Below, piece after piece: positions 11,497 to 22,365 of a stretch of 64,000 bases of DNA; position 1 is the first letter of the stretch, and each line of letters begins with the position of its first letter. The stretch covers positions 5,606,218 through 5,670,217 of the forward strand of contig CM119264.1 of NCBI GenBank assembly GCA_051294375.1, in the 5' to 3' direction. The notes under the pieces are model-generated. The model searched no databases, was not told the DNA's origin, and saw only the letters and a program-made list of their open reading frames with translations. This DNA comes from Paraspadella gotoi (lineage: Eukaryota > Chaetognatha). A program made the translations under genes and the position numbers.

Positions 11497-12000
11497 CAAT
11501 GGAAATGGGATGGGTGAATGAGGGAATGGAATGATGTTCGAGTTAAGAGTCACCGAATGCCGAAGTAGTAGAGAATCGATTTATGTGACTTCGTGGTCGC
11601 GGGTGGTTCACTCTTTAAATATCAGGGTATAAATAACTTCTTTTCTCTTAGATATAACTATATAATATAATATATATAAACTATATATTATAACTACAAC
11701 TGCATCACAATATTGTCGATAACGACAACTGAGATGACTTTCTGCTTACAAAAGACTTGATTAACGGAAAATGATTCTACGATGCATCCGGCGCGCCTGA
11801 CCCACGCCTGACCCAAGCTTTACCCGAACGCCTGACCAGCACCTCACCCTCAGCCGGATACGCGTCTTTCGACTCTCGACCCCGTGACCCGTGACCTGTG
11901 ACCCGTGACCTCGTGGTCAGAATCGAACCTCGATTGTCCCTTAGAATCTCTGAGGAGAAGAAGGAACAATGGTGAGAGAGGCCTGCGAAGAGATATAACT
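10961..12000. other. Low-complexity intergenic DNA with (CAGA)n, poly-A and GTGACC motifs
   Basis: 10961-11130 has repeated ACAGACAGAC motifs. 11130-11340 is A-rich with many A5-A8 runs. (GA)n lies at 11458-11491. Between 11795 and 11920 short motifs CGCCTGACC and CCCGTGACC recur several times in a GC-rich context. No coding region is supported. Confidence 0.5.
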
Positions 12001-12003
12001 ACT

Positions 12004-12006
<3 letters not shown>

Positions 12007-12040
<34 letters not shown>

Positions 12041-12114
12041 GCCTTGGGGCTTGTTAGTTCATCAGGGGAACTCTAAATAATTAATCGGAATTGTGGGTGG
12101 ATGTAAAAAAAGAA

Positions 12115-12165
<51 letters not shown>
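12007..12165. repeat. Paired (CT)n and (GA)n tracts
   Basis: (CT)n at about 12007-12038 and (GA)n at about 12117-12162, again in facing orientation, with about 80 bp between them. Confidence 0.9.
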
Positions 12166-12212
12166 TTAAAATTAAAATTTAAATTTAAAACAAAGAAATA
12201 GTAAGAAAGAGA

Positions 12213-12280
12213 GGTTCTAGTTGGTTGGCGACTTCGCCATGGCGATATCGCCATGGCGAAGTCGCCAACCAACTAGAACC
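12213..12280. repeat. Perfect 68-bp palindrome
   Basis: 34 bases at 12213-12246 are followed, with no spacer, by their exact reverse complement at 12247-12280; the centre is GGCGAT/ATCGCC. Nested within it are CCATGG and GGCGACTTCGCC motifs. Neither flank extends the symmetry. A spacerless perfect palindrome is rare in cloned or assembled DNA. It could be a real cruciform-forming site, the junction of two inverted copies, or a fold-back read artefact. It sits just past a (GA)n tract. Confidence 0.97.
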
Positions 12281-12360
12281 ACACCTGCAACTCGTGCGTG
12301 AATCGCCGGCGACATCGCTATTTGAATGAACTACAACTTAGGATAGGGGCTAAAAACGAA

Positions 12361-12386
12361 ACTAATAATAATAATAATAATAACGA

Positions 12387-12446
<60 letters not shown>

Positions 12447-12477
12447 ACGAAAGAACGAACGAACGAACGAACGAACT
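12361..12477 (+). repeat. (AAT)n, (GAAA)n and (GAAC)n microsatellite
   Basis: ATAATAATA grades into GAAAGAAAG for about 75 bp and then GAACGAACG. The lysine/glutamate ORF across it is not a gene. Confidence 0.95.
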
Positions 12478-13430
12478 ATAAAAAGAAAGTAACAATTCTT
12501 GCCGCGACTAAGGAACAGTCGGGCACTCTATGTATGACATATCCGATATCTTTCTCAATTTATACTTTTTTTGGAAAAGAGAATTTTACGCAAAATAGAA
12601 GATACAGCTGCGCAAAGCAGCAGCCACCTCATCCGCCTCCGCCGCTGCAGGCTCCGCCGCCGCCGCCGCCGCCATCGCCGCTGCCATCGCGACATCGAGT
12701 CAAAATTATGGAATTTTGTCGCCCGTAAATTCCGCTCAACTGAACTTGACTACTCATTCGCTCACTGAAATGTTTTGGCACAAAACGATGTTGTGCGGAC
12801 CGATATTGCAGCGAAGAACAATTATGACGTGAATATCGTAAACAGAAAATACTTTTCGTCGGGTTATGATACGAATGAGGATAAACCTTAGGTTATATTC
12901 CTTCTATTGCATCTCGTTGTGAGGGGAACTATATTCAATTCAAATCGCTTAGAAAATAAATCAATGATTTAATAAACAAGTTACGAGTGAGATTTAAGTA
13001 CCTGGGAAACGTCAAAACTTTGAGTGAAAAAGCTTGCTCTGAAAAACTTCAATCATCGGCATTGTCCGGAGAGCTCAATGCTAAAAAGATGTTTAATTTG
13101 TCCATTGTCTATCGGCTTATTGCTATGCTGTTGCACGTACCGTAATCGCTTTTAACAACAAAGTTGCAACAACTTTAAGGTCGAAGCCGAAGGCACGCCC
13201 TTGTCTACCAATCTCCAATAGCCTTCCTTCCCAAACCCCATTCCACTCTCTAGGGGGGCAGGAGGGTGGAGGGGCATAGAGAGACCATATGGCCTCTCGT
13301 TTTTTAAGTTCATTCGTCGCGGATCTGCGAGTTTTTTGCCACGCGAATTTTTTTTTTTTTTTTGTTTACGACACAAAATGAAAAATAAAGTCGAAGGATT
13401 TTTTTTTCCTGGCGAATATTCATCTCTCGA
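12478..13430. other. Intergenic DNA with a (CCG)n tract, no gene supported
   Basis: (CCG/CGC)n at about 12635-12690. The rest is mixed sequence. The open frames at 12534-12768 are driven by the CCG tract. Confidence 0.45.
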
Positions 13431-13449
13431 TTTCTCCCTCCGGGTTGGC

Positions 13450-13535
13450 GAAACTATTCTCTCTCTCTCTCTCTCTCTCTTTACTCTCTCTTCTCTCTCT
13501 TTCTCTCTCACTCTATCTCTCTCTATCTCGTTCCC
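13450..13535 (+). repeat. (CT)n microsatellite
   Basis: Imperfect CT repeat with occasional TATC interruptions. Confidence 0.9.
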
Positions 13536-13920
13536 CGCCGGGCTTTAATTTTTTAGTGCGGCAATTTGGTCCGGAAACAGTCAACTCGTGAATCAGTCAA
13601 CGGCCAATAATTAACTGCGATTAGTGTCACTGCTGTCTTTATCTTTGTTGTCGTTGTTATCGTCGTTCGGCCTTTGTGAAAAACTCTGACGACACTTTTT
13701 TTCCTAAATTCTTAAAAAATTAAATGTTTAATCGTAACTAAATCAATAAACCTTGAACACCTTCCTCACTTGGTCGAGTGAGTCTTGATAACTCACAAAA
13801 ACCAAAAAAGCAGTGAGAATCCATCTCACGATTCAAATCAAAGAGACAAGCGTGAAATCATCTTTGTGTGAGTCTCTCTTTTTTTCTTCTTCGTCCTTTG
13901 TCGGCGTTCTTCCAATTCAG

Positions 13921-14043
13921 GCAGCATTTCTTTCTTTAGCTGCGCTGGTTTCAGTGGAACTCGATCAAAAGGCATTTCATCTCGAAGACGGCCGACGGTT
14001 CTTTGCAATCGCCATAACTTATGCCATAAGCGATTTTCTTTAA
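13921..14043 (+). CDS. Possible terminal exon of an unrecognised membrane-like protein
   Basis: A good acceptor-like sequence (polypyrimidine, then CCAATTCAG) ends at 13920, and GTGAGT at 13868 could be the matching donor of a 53-bp intron. The open frame that follows starts AAFLSLAALVSVEL, runs for 40 codons to a TAA at 14041-14043, and is closely followed by AATAAA. The composition (a hydrophobic stretch, then a mixed charged segment, then a second hydrophobic stretch) is unlike the low-complexity ORFs around it and could be part of a multi-pass membrane protein. I do not recognise the family and see no convincing upstream exons. A chance ORF remains possible. Confidence 0.25.
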   Translation, partial: AAFLSLAALVSVELDQKAFHLEDGRRFFAIAITYAISDFL

Positions 14044-14278
14044 ATAAAGCATTGTGACGGTACGAGTGAAAGCCGGTTTAAGCAGTAAGCATGGCAGTGA
14101 CTAAATCAGTCCCAACTTTGATACATAATACTATTTTCCTAAATAGCCCTTTATTTCTTTTGTTTCTTTCTTCATTATCTACATAAAGTGACAGTTTTTT
14201 TATTTATATTATTCAATTTTGACAGTGTTTTCACACAATTGAAACATTCTTTGATATATTTTCCACTTCATTGACAGG

Positions 14279-14438
14279 GAAGCCAGGTACTCTGGGAGTG
14301 AATAAACGAGACTGTGAGAGAGTCTTGATTGAAAGCTTGCAGGGACCTGCTATGTCATTATCTAGTAACAGTGATGGAGGCCTTAATCCACCAAAGCCTG
14401 TCCAAAGTCAGGGGCAAGATAGCTTATTTATTTAATTT
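14279..14438 (+). CDS. Possible terminal exon, protein not recognised
   Basis: A strong acceptor-like sequence (TTTGATATATTTTCCACTTC, then ATTGACAG) ends at 14278. The sequence downstream is open in the phase that begins KPGTLGVNKRDCERVLIESL and ends QGQDSLFI before a TAA at about 14436-14438. It is about 52 residues of balanced amino-acid composition, quite unlike neighbouring repeats. This looks like a 3'-terminal coding exon of a host gene or a retained piece of one. Upstream exons were not identified in the low-complexity DNA before it, and I cannot name a homologue. Confidence 0.35.
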
Positions 14439-14539
14439 CTTTTAAGAATATTTTCACAAAAAAACTCAATGAGCTAAAATTATCCAGCGTCGCATCATAA
14501 CTTAGATCCATTATCGTCTTTTCGAAGGAAACAAAAAAA

Positions 14540-15190
14540 AATAAGACGGCGACCAACGCCACACGGAGCGAGAGACAGCGTCACACCCAGGTTTCTCGCA
14601 CGTCACGGCACGCCGACGTCACAGGCGTTAACGGTTAAGCCACTCCCATCTCTCGGCCGCTAATCCACCTCCCATCTCTCCATTTTACTCGCATATGACT
14701 CCAGTAAAGGCATGATGCCATATCACACTCTCGACCTCCCCTCTCTCGCAGCACGCCTCGCTAACCCCGCCCCCTCCAACGCCCCCCCCCCATCTCACGC
14801 GACGTCACGTCTTCGCCTCCGTCGCGTCTCCGTTAATCTTTATCTCGACCATAAAACAAAAACAAGGGGGTTTCTCAATGGCGCCGCCTTCCTTAGAGGG
14901 GGTCGCCGCGATGCCGGTGGCGGCGCCGGTAGCGAACGGCGGCGAGCGTCTCTGGTTGGCGCGCCTCTAACGGGCGATGGTTGGCGTTAGAACCGAAAAG
15001 GCGACGAGCGTGGAACGAACGCTCGTTTTGGCGCCGGATCATTTTCGCCGGATCAGCGCGAAGAGGGGGGCGGGGTGTTGGGAGTCGGTTCGGATGTGGG
15101 GATTAAAAGTGGATCAGTGGGAGAAAAACCCTGTAGCGACGGTTTTGAATTTTGAAAGACGAGATGACGTGAAGGATGAGGAAGTGAAGT
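14540..15190. other. CpG-rich patch, promoter-like composition
   Basis: G+C and CpG content rise sharply compared with both flanks. GACGTCAC (CRE/ATF-like) motifs occur near 14610 and 14798, and GGCGCC motifs are frequent. ORFs of 92 and 71 codons lie here (14712-14990 and 14977-15192), but their arginine/alanine/glycine bias is what CpG-rich DNA gives by chance. It could be a promoter or CpG island of an unseen gene. No TATA box or initiator is clear. Confidence 0.35.
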
Positions 15191-15530
15191 AAACAGTTTT
15201 TTTTCGCCTCTTTTCTGTTTGTTTGTTTTTCTTTCTCTCTTTTTTCTTGAATGTCTCTTTTTATTTTTACTTCTTCTTCCTCTTTTACTCCCTTCTCCTT
15301 TCATACAATCCTTTTACACAGTATTTATTTTTCCGCGTGAATTTATCCTTGAAAAAAATTGTAATAAAATTGATTCCCCACGAGATTTGTTCATCGGCGA
15401 GCTTCACTTATTTTGTTTAGTTTTCTTTATCTCTCAAGCTTTTTCTCTTCCGTTCGTAACAAAAAAAATTTCCCTCCTGGATGTAAAAGCGAGGTATAAT
15501 AGATTCTACGAATTTGATTAAGAAATTCTT
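15191..15530. other. T-rich intergenic DNA
   Basis: Pyrimidine-biased AT-rich sequence. The phenylalanine/leucine-rich ORFs on the + strand are not supported as genes. Confidence 0.5.
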
Positions 15531-15535
15531 CGTCG

Positions 15536-15802
15536 TTGTTGTTGTTGTCGTCGTCGTCGTCGTCGTCGTCGCCACACGAAGAAGCGTTCGGCTGTAAAAA
15601 GTCTCGTTTTATGCAGATACTATTTATCGATTTTCAACTTCTTCGTATTCTATTTAATTTTTTCCCCCTCTCTTGGTATTTCAACTCTCTCTCTCTCTCT
15701 CTCTCTCTCTTGTCTCCTCCCTCCTCTCTCGTCTCTTTCATTTACTTTTCTCACTCTCTTTTCCTCTCTTTACCTCTTTCCGTCTTTCTTCCTTTCTTTT
15801 TC

Positions 15803-15858
<56 letters not shown>

Positions 15859-15871
15859 TTTCTCTCTCTCT

Positions 15872-15908
<37 letters not shown>

Positions 15909-16089
15909 CTCCTCCTTCACACCTTTCTCTTTATCTCCTTTTGTTTCCACATCAATTTTTTTTCTGCCTGAATTCATTTGTTATTCTTTATATATGGAAT
16001 TTGTTAGCATTAATAATTCAAATTATTCTTCCGCGTCATTTCATAAATAGAAAAACACGATGCGGTACCTCACACCCTCTCTCTCTCTC

Positions 16090-16128
<39 letters not shown>

Positions 16129-16130
16129 TC
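15536..16130 (+). repeat. (CGT)n and long (CT)n tracts
   Basis: (GTC)n near 15545-15570, then (CT)n dominated sequence at 15685-15910 and again at 16076-16128. The 199-codon ORF is a translation of these tracts. Confidence 0.9.
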
Positions 16131-17219
16131 ACTAAATGTCAGTTTACCTATTTTTTAGCCCCGTCCGGCATAATTTCGCGGCAGGAAAAAAAAGTAAAAA
16201 AAAAAAGAAAAAAACAATATATAACAATAATTAGAGAATTACGAAAAAATATCGCGTAAACCAAACGGACCAAGAAAAAAAAAAAGAATTGCATCTGGCG
16301 AGAAAAGCTTCACGTAGAAAAGCCATTAAGAGATAAGCCGCTCGGGCCGCCCTCAGCCCGACCGGCCAATAAACGACTTAATTTCTTTCTTTTCCCCCTC
16401 GTAACTGTTTCTCTTTTTATCCTCTCCCCTCCACACGCCCCTCTCGGTTTTCTTGGTTTTTGGGGGTCACCTACTTTCGCAAGTCCTTTCTCTGGTTCTT
16501 TTGTGGTAACAGATTTGTGTTTTCACCAAGAAAGTATTGCGCTATTGGGCTGGTACGCACTAAGAGCGAATCAAAAGATTCAAAACTTTTTTTTTGTCTA
16601 TTTTATTTCTTCTCCCCCACTACTTGACCTTACCGGCTCCCCGATCCCCACCCACTTCCCCCATACTTTGGCACCATGGATTATCCTCATGGGTTCGTGA
16701 ATTCGTCCCTAGTGAACCCAGGATCGGCAGAGAGAGAGAAGTTGATTGGCTCAGAGAGAAGTTGATTGGCTCAGACCTGAATTTCCCCGAGTTAAAGACT
16801 CGAGTTTCGAAAGGTTTTTTCCGCGATCTTCTTTTAAATATTATTCGAATTTATTTATTTATTTATTTACTTATTGATACGTATATTTTTGTCAATCGCC
16901 ATTGGAGCTCACAAATTTCTAAAAGTCAAAATCGACCGACAATCAATCACATCATACATTACTTTTCTTGTTCCCCTTCCAAGCAACAATCCCTATCACC
17001 GTGAAATCCAATCCTTTCCATTCCATCGACTAATACTTCACATCGTCTTCACAATTCACATCCAAGGACGAACTTCGCATCAAAGCAAACGTCGCTTCCA
17101 AAAGCGTTCCTCATTTTCTCACGACAAGCATTTTCGAGCGAAACGTCTTGTTGGAACCAAGCTTGACGATTGTTGCCAACCGTCGATTTCTCTTTCTCTG
17201 CACTAAACCCGAGAAGATA
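16131..17219. other. Intergenic DNA, no supported gene
   Basis: Mixed sequence with A-rich runs (16180-16300), a short direct repeat of AGAGAGAAGTTGATTGGCTC at about 16732 and 16753, and (TTTA)n at 16850-16870. ORFs of 65-136 codons on the + strand overlap one another and lack recognisable domains. Confidence 0.4.
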
Positions 17220-17259
17220 ATTAGTCGCTGATTAGACGAAAGGAAAAAGTGAGCGTTTG

Positions 17260-17265
17260 AGTCGA

Positions 17266-17296
<31 letters not shown>

Positions 17297-17610
17297 AGTA
17301 CCGATATCGTCGTCGTGGTCGTCGACGTCGTCGTTGTCATCGGTTTCAGTGACGTTATCGTCGTCGTTATTTTCGTTGTCGGTGTCGTCAGCGACGTTAT
17401 CATCAAATTCGACTAACTTTAATTCTAAGTTGGAGCAACAGTGACAACGTCCACAATTAGTTTCGTTAAGACTAGACCTTTCTCAAGATCGTTGTTGTTC
17501 GTCATCGTTTCCTTTGTCGTCAATTTCCTTCGTTTTCTTCGTATCCTCGTCGTTGTCGTTGTTGTTGTCGTCGTCGTCGTCGTCGTCCTTCTCGTCGTCG
17601 TTGTCACTGA
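17260..17610 (+). repeat. Imperfect (GTC)n trinucleotide arrays
   Basis: CGTCGTCGT-rich sequence at about 17268-17400 and 17510-17600. Threonine-, serine- or valine-run ORFs are by-products. Confidence 0.9.
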
Positions 17611-17686
17611 GAAAAAAACTCCAGCTCGCGATAATTCGTTTTATCTTTTGTGCTCCAACTCTTTCCCAACTGATCGTGGTACGCAG

Positions 17687-17691
<5 letters not shown>

Positions 17692-17742
<51 letters not shown>
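17692..17742 (+). repeat. (GA)n microsatellite
   Basis: Uninterrupted GA repeat of about 50 bp. Confidence 0.97.
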
Positions 17743-17744
<2 letters not shown>

Positions 17745-18320
17745 AGAGCAGATGCTTTTTTCGCTGGCGGCTCTTCACGCTCTTACGCTCCAACGCGGAT
17801 AGACTTGAGAATCCGTCAAATTTCGAAGTGAAAAGTTTTTAGCGACGTAGAATATCTCAATATATTAATAAATAAATTATAAATATGCAAAATAAATGCT
17901 TAAACGAGGCTCCATCAAAAACCGCGAAAAAAAAACGGAAAAAAAAGAAAAAAAACGAAAAGTGAAAACAATTTGTTCCCTTTGAAATATATTTATTGTT
18001 CCCCTTGGCTTATCTCCCACTAAGTTTATGGCTCGTCCAGAGTTCAAAGGCGGTTTCAAGCTCATTCCGAGGTCCGGACGCGAACTCGCGAACTCGATGA
18101 AGTCTAGAGTCTCGAATCGCAAACTCAAACGCGCCAAACGGTCGCCATTTTGAATTTCGCGCTTAAACCCGGATGTAATAGACTCGTAGAGAAGTCGCGT
18201 CGGAGAATGAGTCCCTCGCGAATTCGACGGATGTGATTTCTCAAGGGTAATTCGAATCGGGTCCAACGTTGCCAATTTTAAATGTTTACTTTTATATTAC
18301 CTTTCAGATTTGTTCTCGAG
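17743..18320. other. Intergenic DNA; minus-strand ORF of unknown status
   Basis: A 132-codon ORF on the minus strand (18275 to 17877) begins MATLDPIRITLEKSHPSNSR and has a mixed, protein-like N-terminal half but ends in a phenylalanine-rich low-complexity tail. It has no recognisable domain. I treat it as unproven. Confidence 0.3.
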
Positions 18321-18350
18321 CTATACTATACTATACTATACTATACTATA
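18321..18350 (+). repeat. (CTATA)6 tract abutting the 5' LTR
   Basis: Six tandem CTATA units end exactly where the LTR begins. Further CTATA units begin directly after the 3' LTR at 32755. The retroelement therefore appears to have inserted into a CTATA microsatellite, with a 5-bp CTATA target duplication, the usual size for BEL/Pao. Confidence 0.8.
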
Positions 18351-18657
18351 TCTAAAGAGTGGTCGTACGGGCGAGCGACTTGGCGTCATATCGTAAACAA
18401 AGATCATTTGTTATCGTAGTCAAGGAGTTAGAAATCCTCAGTACTGTTTTTACGTGAGCCAGGGCGCTCCAGCTGACGGTCAGAGGAAACAAAAAGCACT
18501 CCGGAAGAAGCTCGGATACGAGAGTAAGTGCTTATCTAATAGTCTTTAACAATACTACTTCACTTCACATTGGCGATTACATATCAATTACGTTACTGAC
18601 CGTGGAATCTTCATTTTAGGGACATTTTTAGGCTGAGGCGTAAAACAGTACTAAATA
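18351..18657 (+). repeat. 5' LTR of the BEL/Pao element
   Basis: Matches the 3' LTR from TAAAGAG-GGTCGTACGGGC through GGACATTTTTAGGC to AACAGTACTAAATA. The 3' copy begins TGTAAAG as expected for an LTR, while here the corresponding bases read TCTAAAG. This copy has about 26 bp more than the 3' LTR at about 18511-18536, including a GTAAGT (18524-18529). The remaining differences are mostly single-base indels. No primer-binding site could be assigned with confidence just downstream. Confidence 0.92.
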
Positions 18658-18959
18658 TTAAGACTTAAATGCCATCAACGGGAATAAAACTAATTTAATC
18701 TAACTAACTCAACAAACAAAATATCTAATAAAAAAAAAATACGCTGAAGCAACCTGAAATTGGGAGACTTTGGCTCCGGGACTGGGCCTAATCATAACAT
18801 AACCTTGTTCGCGTTCTACATGTGAACCGACTGAGGAGTTTGGAGGAACGCGGGAGCCGCCGATAAGGGCCCTGCCGGGTGTCAAACATTTTTTACTGCC
18901 ATCAGGGCCGGTCTATTGTGACCGGGCCATTAAGTCGGGCACACGGCCGAAGCAGAAGC

Positions 18960-18978
18960 CTACGTTACGTAAGTTACA
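18960..18978 (+). promoter_or_regulatory. Putative major 5' splice donor upstream of gag
   Basis: TTAC/GTAAGT at 18965-18974 places a donor-like site 10 nt before the gag ATG at 18984. Retroviruses keep the donor for subgenomic mRNAs in just this position. It would let one leader be joined to the acceptors that lie before the downstream small ORFs. The -1 base is C rather than G, which weakens the match. This is an inference from sequence only. Confidence 0.4.
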
Positions 18979-18983
18979 AAAAA

Positions 18984-21850
18984 ATGCCATCATCGCACGG
19001 TGGCGACGATGGAACTTTGGCCAATTTGAAAGGGTTTTTTAATAACACATTAAATCAAAATGAACGAGGTGTAAGAAGGTTCGCAAAAGAATTACAAAAC
19101 GAACTAGACAAATTCGCAAAACTATATGACGATGCCAAAGTTCCGTTGGAGGTTCAGGCGGTTGAGCGGTCGAATGGGCTCGCGAGACTGCCCGGACAAT
19201 GCACATTGAACTTGTCACGTTTTATCACTATTAACCCTGCACTTGAAACCGATCGTGTTAAGTCATTGTTAGACGATAATCTTGATTTTTCGTACCGGGC
19301 ATTTTGAGGGCACTCCTATATTAGTTTTGGGAGCTGAGAACGCGCGCCAGTTGACGAGGGAGTTGAGGATTCTGTAGGAGAATTTAGACATTGAAAGGCG
19401 CTGTTAATACTACTGCTGCGCCGTCCGTATCCGCGATTCCCCGTACACCTTACCCTCAAGTTCCTAGTACCCCTCGCGAGTACACGCCGAGTCGCGTGTC
19501 GAGCAATTGGGTAGCAACGTCCCTCAGTCTACACGTCGCCGAATCCGCCGCGGGCATCTCCGCGTATTTGAAGCCGTCGAAACGCCAGCGTCAGATCATC
19601 CAAAGCTGAGGGCGTCTCGGTACGAAGTCCACTCGATCGTCTCGCGAGACGATCCGTCAGAGTTGGTTCTCGACCTAGAGAGAGTTTGAAGATGAGCGTC
19701 GTGCATTTGAGGAAGCGAAAGAAAAGAATAAGATTGAGAAAGAAAGAAGGAGAGTAGAACGAGAGAGCAGAGAAGAAGAGGAAGCTCTGAGGCGAAGATG
19801 AAGGAGATTCGTAAGAGAGAAGAAGAAGCGTTAGAAGCAAAGATTAAGGAGATCCGTAAGAGAAAAGAGGAAAAAATGAGAGAAGCGGAGGAAAGAGAGA
19901 AAGCAATAGAATTCGAATTTCAACAAAAGGCTATTGAAAAAGAAGAAAAAGCGGTGAAAGAGAGATTATCCAGAATTAGTGGAGACAGCTCTGAAGAAGA
20001 CCTGTATTCTTGTAGATCGGACGGCGGTCGTACAAAGGCGTCGCGTCGGAGCGTCGCGAGTCGCCGGAGCGGAGTCACGTTGAGGAACGCCCGATCGTCG
20101 AACGTCACGCCGAGGTCGCCCAGATCGCAGAACGCCATGTCGAGGAGCGCCCGATCGCAGCTCCACGCGCGAGGAATCTTCGCCGGAAACGTACGGTGCC
20201 CAAATCGATCATTACTACGGTGAGGGAGGAAAGGAAAGGAGGAAAGAAAAGAGGAGGAGATATTCTGGTCAAACTCATGAGGGACTTACTCGAGGAGAAG
20301 AGGAGAAGCGAGAATTGACAGAACCATTGTGCCGCCGCCGGCCGGCCCGCGTTATTATCCGCCGCCGTGCGCGCCTCCACCGCCGCCCGTTCCGTCCGCG
20401 CCGCGCCAGTTCCGGTCCGTACCGCCGCCAAATCTGTCCGTGTCGCCGCCGTCGCCGATCGCGCCGCCGCCGCGGATAGTCCCGCCGCGCCGCCCGTCGT
20501 AATAACAACCGCCGGTGGTACCATTATCCGCCGCCGCGGTTGTAACGCCGCAGATCCAATCGACACCGCGTCTAGTAACTGCCACACACAATGCAACAGA
20601 GTCGTCCAAATCGTCCGTGCGCGCTCGTAACGCCGCCATTGTTGTCGTCGCTTGAAGTTGAGTCGAGTGTTGAAGTTTCGAAGTCGCCAGTCGAATGCGC
20701 AATTGTTCATGTCGAAGTGAGTCGCGCTGGTCACCGCCGTCCGTTGTAGAGACCGTTCGAGACAAACTGGAAAGGAAAGAGTCGATTAATCATGGCACCA
20801 CACGAGAGGAAGCTCTCACACAATTATGCATATTACAAACACAACAACAGGCGCTGAGTCTTATCAGGCAAAAACGTCCCAAGTTAAATTTTCCGGAAAG
20901 GATCGTCGAGTAGACTTTGAGTCGCAACTTAATTTGTTTGAGTCATTGAGTAAGGTCGTTGGTTTGTCACAGACGAAATGCTTATGTCAGAATTGAAGGA
21001 GTACTTCGACGGAGACGGCGGGCATCATAGTATCAAAACATGAACGTCGGAAACCACACAAAGCTTTGAAGGAAGTCAAATTGGCGTTAGAAATCGAATT
21101 CGGTCGAAAGAATACAGCGCAACAAATGTTAGAAGAGTTGTTAAAGGGACCAAAGATTTCTGAGAAAGATTCGCCGGATCGAGACTTTCATATTAGAGAT
21201 GGAAAAATTTTACAAAGGCTGTAGAGACAAATCGCGCCGCGACATTCTCCACACGAGAACATACATCGAAATCATATCTAAGAAACTTCCGTTTTGGCAA
21301 ATCCGGTAGCGAAAAGAATGACGAAGCATGAGTTGTCGATACTAAAAAGTGAGAATAGGAAGAAGGAGATCTGAGTTAAAGTTCGATGATTCTTGGAGAT
21401 CGTGAAGGAAGTGACGAGATCAAAGGAAACCATGGGGATCTTGATGAAACAAGGCTCGTCGTCAATCGACAAGTTCAAACGGGGTGAAATAACTCCAGCG
21501 CAGGACTTACGGAGAAATCGTAAGAAATCATGTTTCAGTTCGTGCAGCCGCAGCAACTCGGAGCGACGAAGGCGACAGTCACCGCCAATCGAAGCTTTTC
21601 CAATCCCAATTCCGATCCTACCAATCACGCACCAGAGGCCCAAGGCAATCAAAATGTGACTTTGTGAAAAAGTTTCACTTCACGGGAAATCTGTTCTAAG
21701 TTTCTAGAGTGACGATTGACGAAAGGTGGGCTGGATGAAAGAGAAAGGACTGTGTCGACTTTGTTTCGGACGAGGGCACCTGGCGAGGGACTGTTCCAAT
21801 TCTCATGGGTTGTCAGACGTGTGGACAAAGGCACCATGCATCCATTCACA
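18984..21850 (+). pseudogene. gag: gag of the BEL/Pao element, frameshifted
   Basis: The most likely start is the ATG at 18984 (MPSSHGGDDGTLANLKGF), which gives an uninterrupted 107-codon helical N-terminal domain to 19307. The reading then shifts frame several times. In order, the rest encodes a long Lys/Glu/Arg coiled coil (about 19680-19980), an Arg/Ser-rich stretch, a proline-rich linker (about 20330-20510), a capsid-like DUF1759-type segment (about 20870-21240, with FSGKDRRVDFESQLNLFESL) and the nucleocapsid. The nucleocapsid has a canonical CX2CX4HX4C zinc knuckle at 21753-21794 and a second C-X2-C-X3-HH motif at 21811-21849 in another frame. Gag would form the particle and package RNA. 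In this copy it cannot be translated as one frame unless the breaks are sequencing errors. Confidence 0.85.
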
Positions 21851-21879
21851 GAGAGGAGTCGAATCAGGAACAGAGTTCT

Positions 21880-22340
21880 TCTTGACTAGCAGCAGCGTAC
21901 GTGACGACAGGAGCATTTCGACCGATAGTTCCAGTCGTTGTGAAAAGCGGACATAGGTCGGTCGTTACGTACGCCTTATTAGATAGCGGCGCTACCCGTT
22001 CAGCCATGTCAATGAAATTAGCGAGAGAATTAGATTTAGCTACGTACGCAGAATATACAAATTTACAACTTATGACAAAGTGTCAAGAACCTGGAGAGAT
22101 TATGGTGACATCGAATATGACGAATTTAGAAAACACATTTTCAACGGAAATAAGAAAAGTCATGGTAGGAGAGATTTTAACGACAGAGACAGACCGACCG
22201 ACTCGAAACGAAGAAATCGAGGACTATCAGTACATGAAAGGAGTTGAGTTTATCGAAATTGGAAGATGACTCGGTCGAAATGATACTCGACGCGAGATTG
22301 GCACATACTTGGGTCGGAGGTGAGACGAGAAAAGGACCTG
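21880..22340 (+). pseudogene. pol: Aspartic protease domain of pol
   Basis: The 122-codon open frame 21901-22269 contains the catalytic triplet in LLDSGATRSAMS (Asp codon at 21982-21984), the signature of the retropepsin-like DUF1758 domain of BEL/Pao elements, with upstream beta-strand-like sequence. The protease would cut the Gag-Pol precursor. A stop follows at 22269, and the expected continuation (HTWVGG-type sequence, about 22300) is in another frame, so the segment is broken at its 3' end. Confidence 0.88.
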
Positions 22341-22365
22341 AAGGTATCCTGTTGCGCTGAAGACA

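Noticed and set aside
17877-18275. 132-codon minus-strand ORF beginning MATLDPIR
   Set aside because: Part has protein-like composition, but there is no recognised domain, promoter or exon structure and the C-terminus is low complexity; kept only as a note.
20105-20765. Minus-strand ORFs of 136 and 209 codons within gag
   Set aside because: Shadows of the CpG-rich proline-coding segment on the + strand, which fits the gag order.
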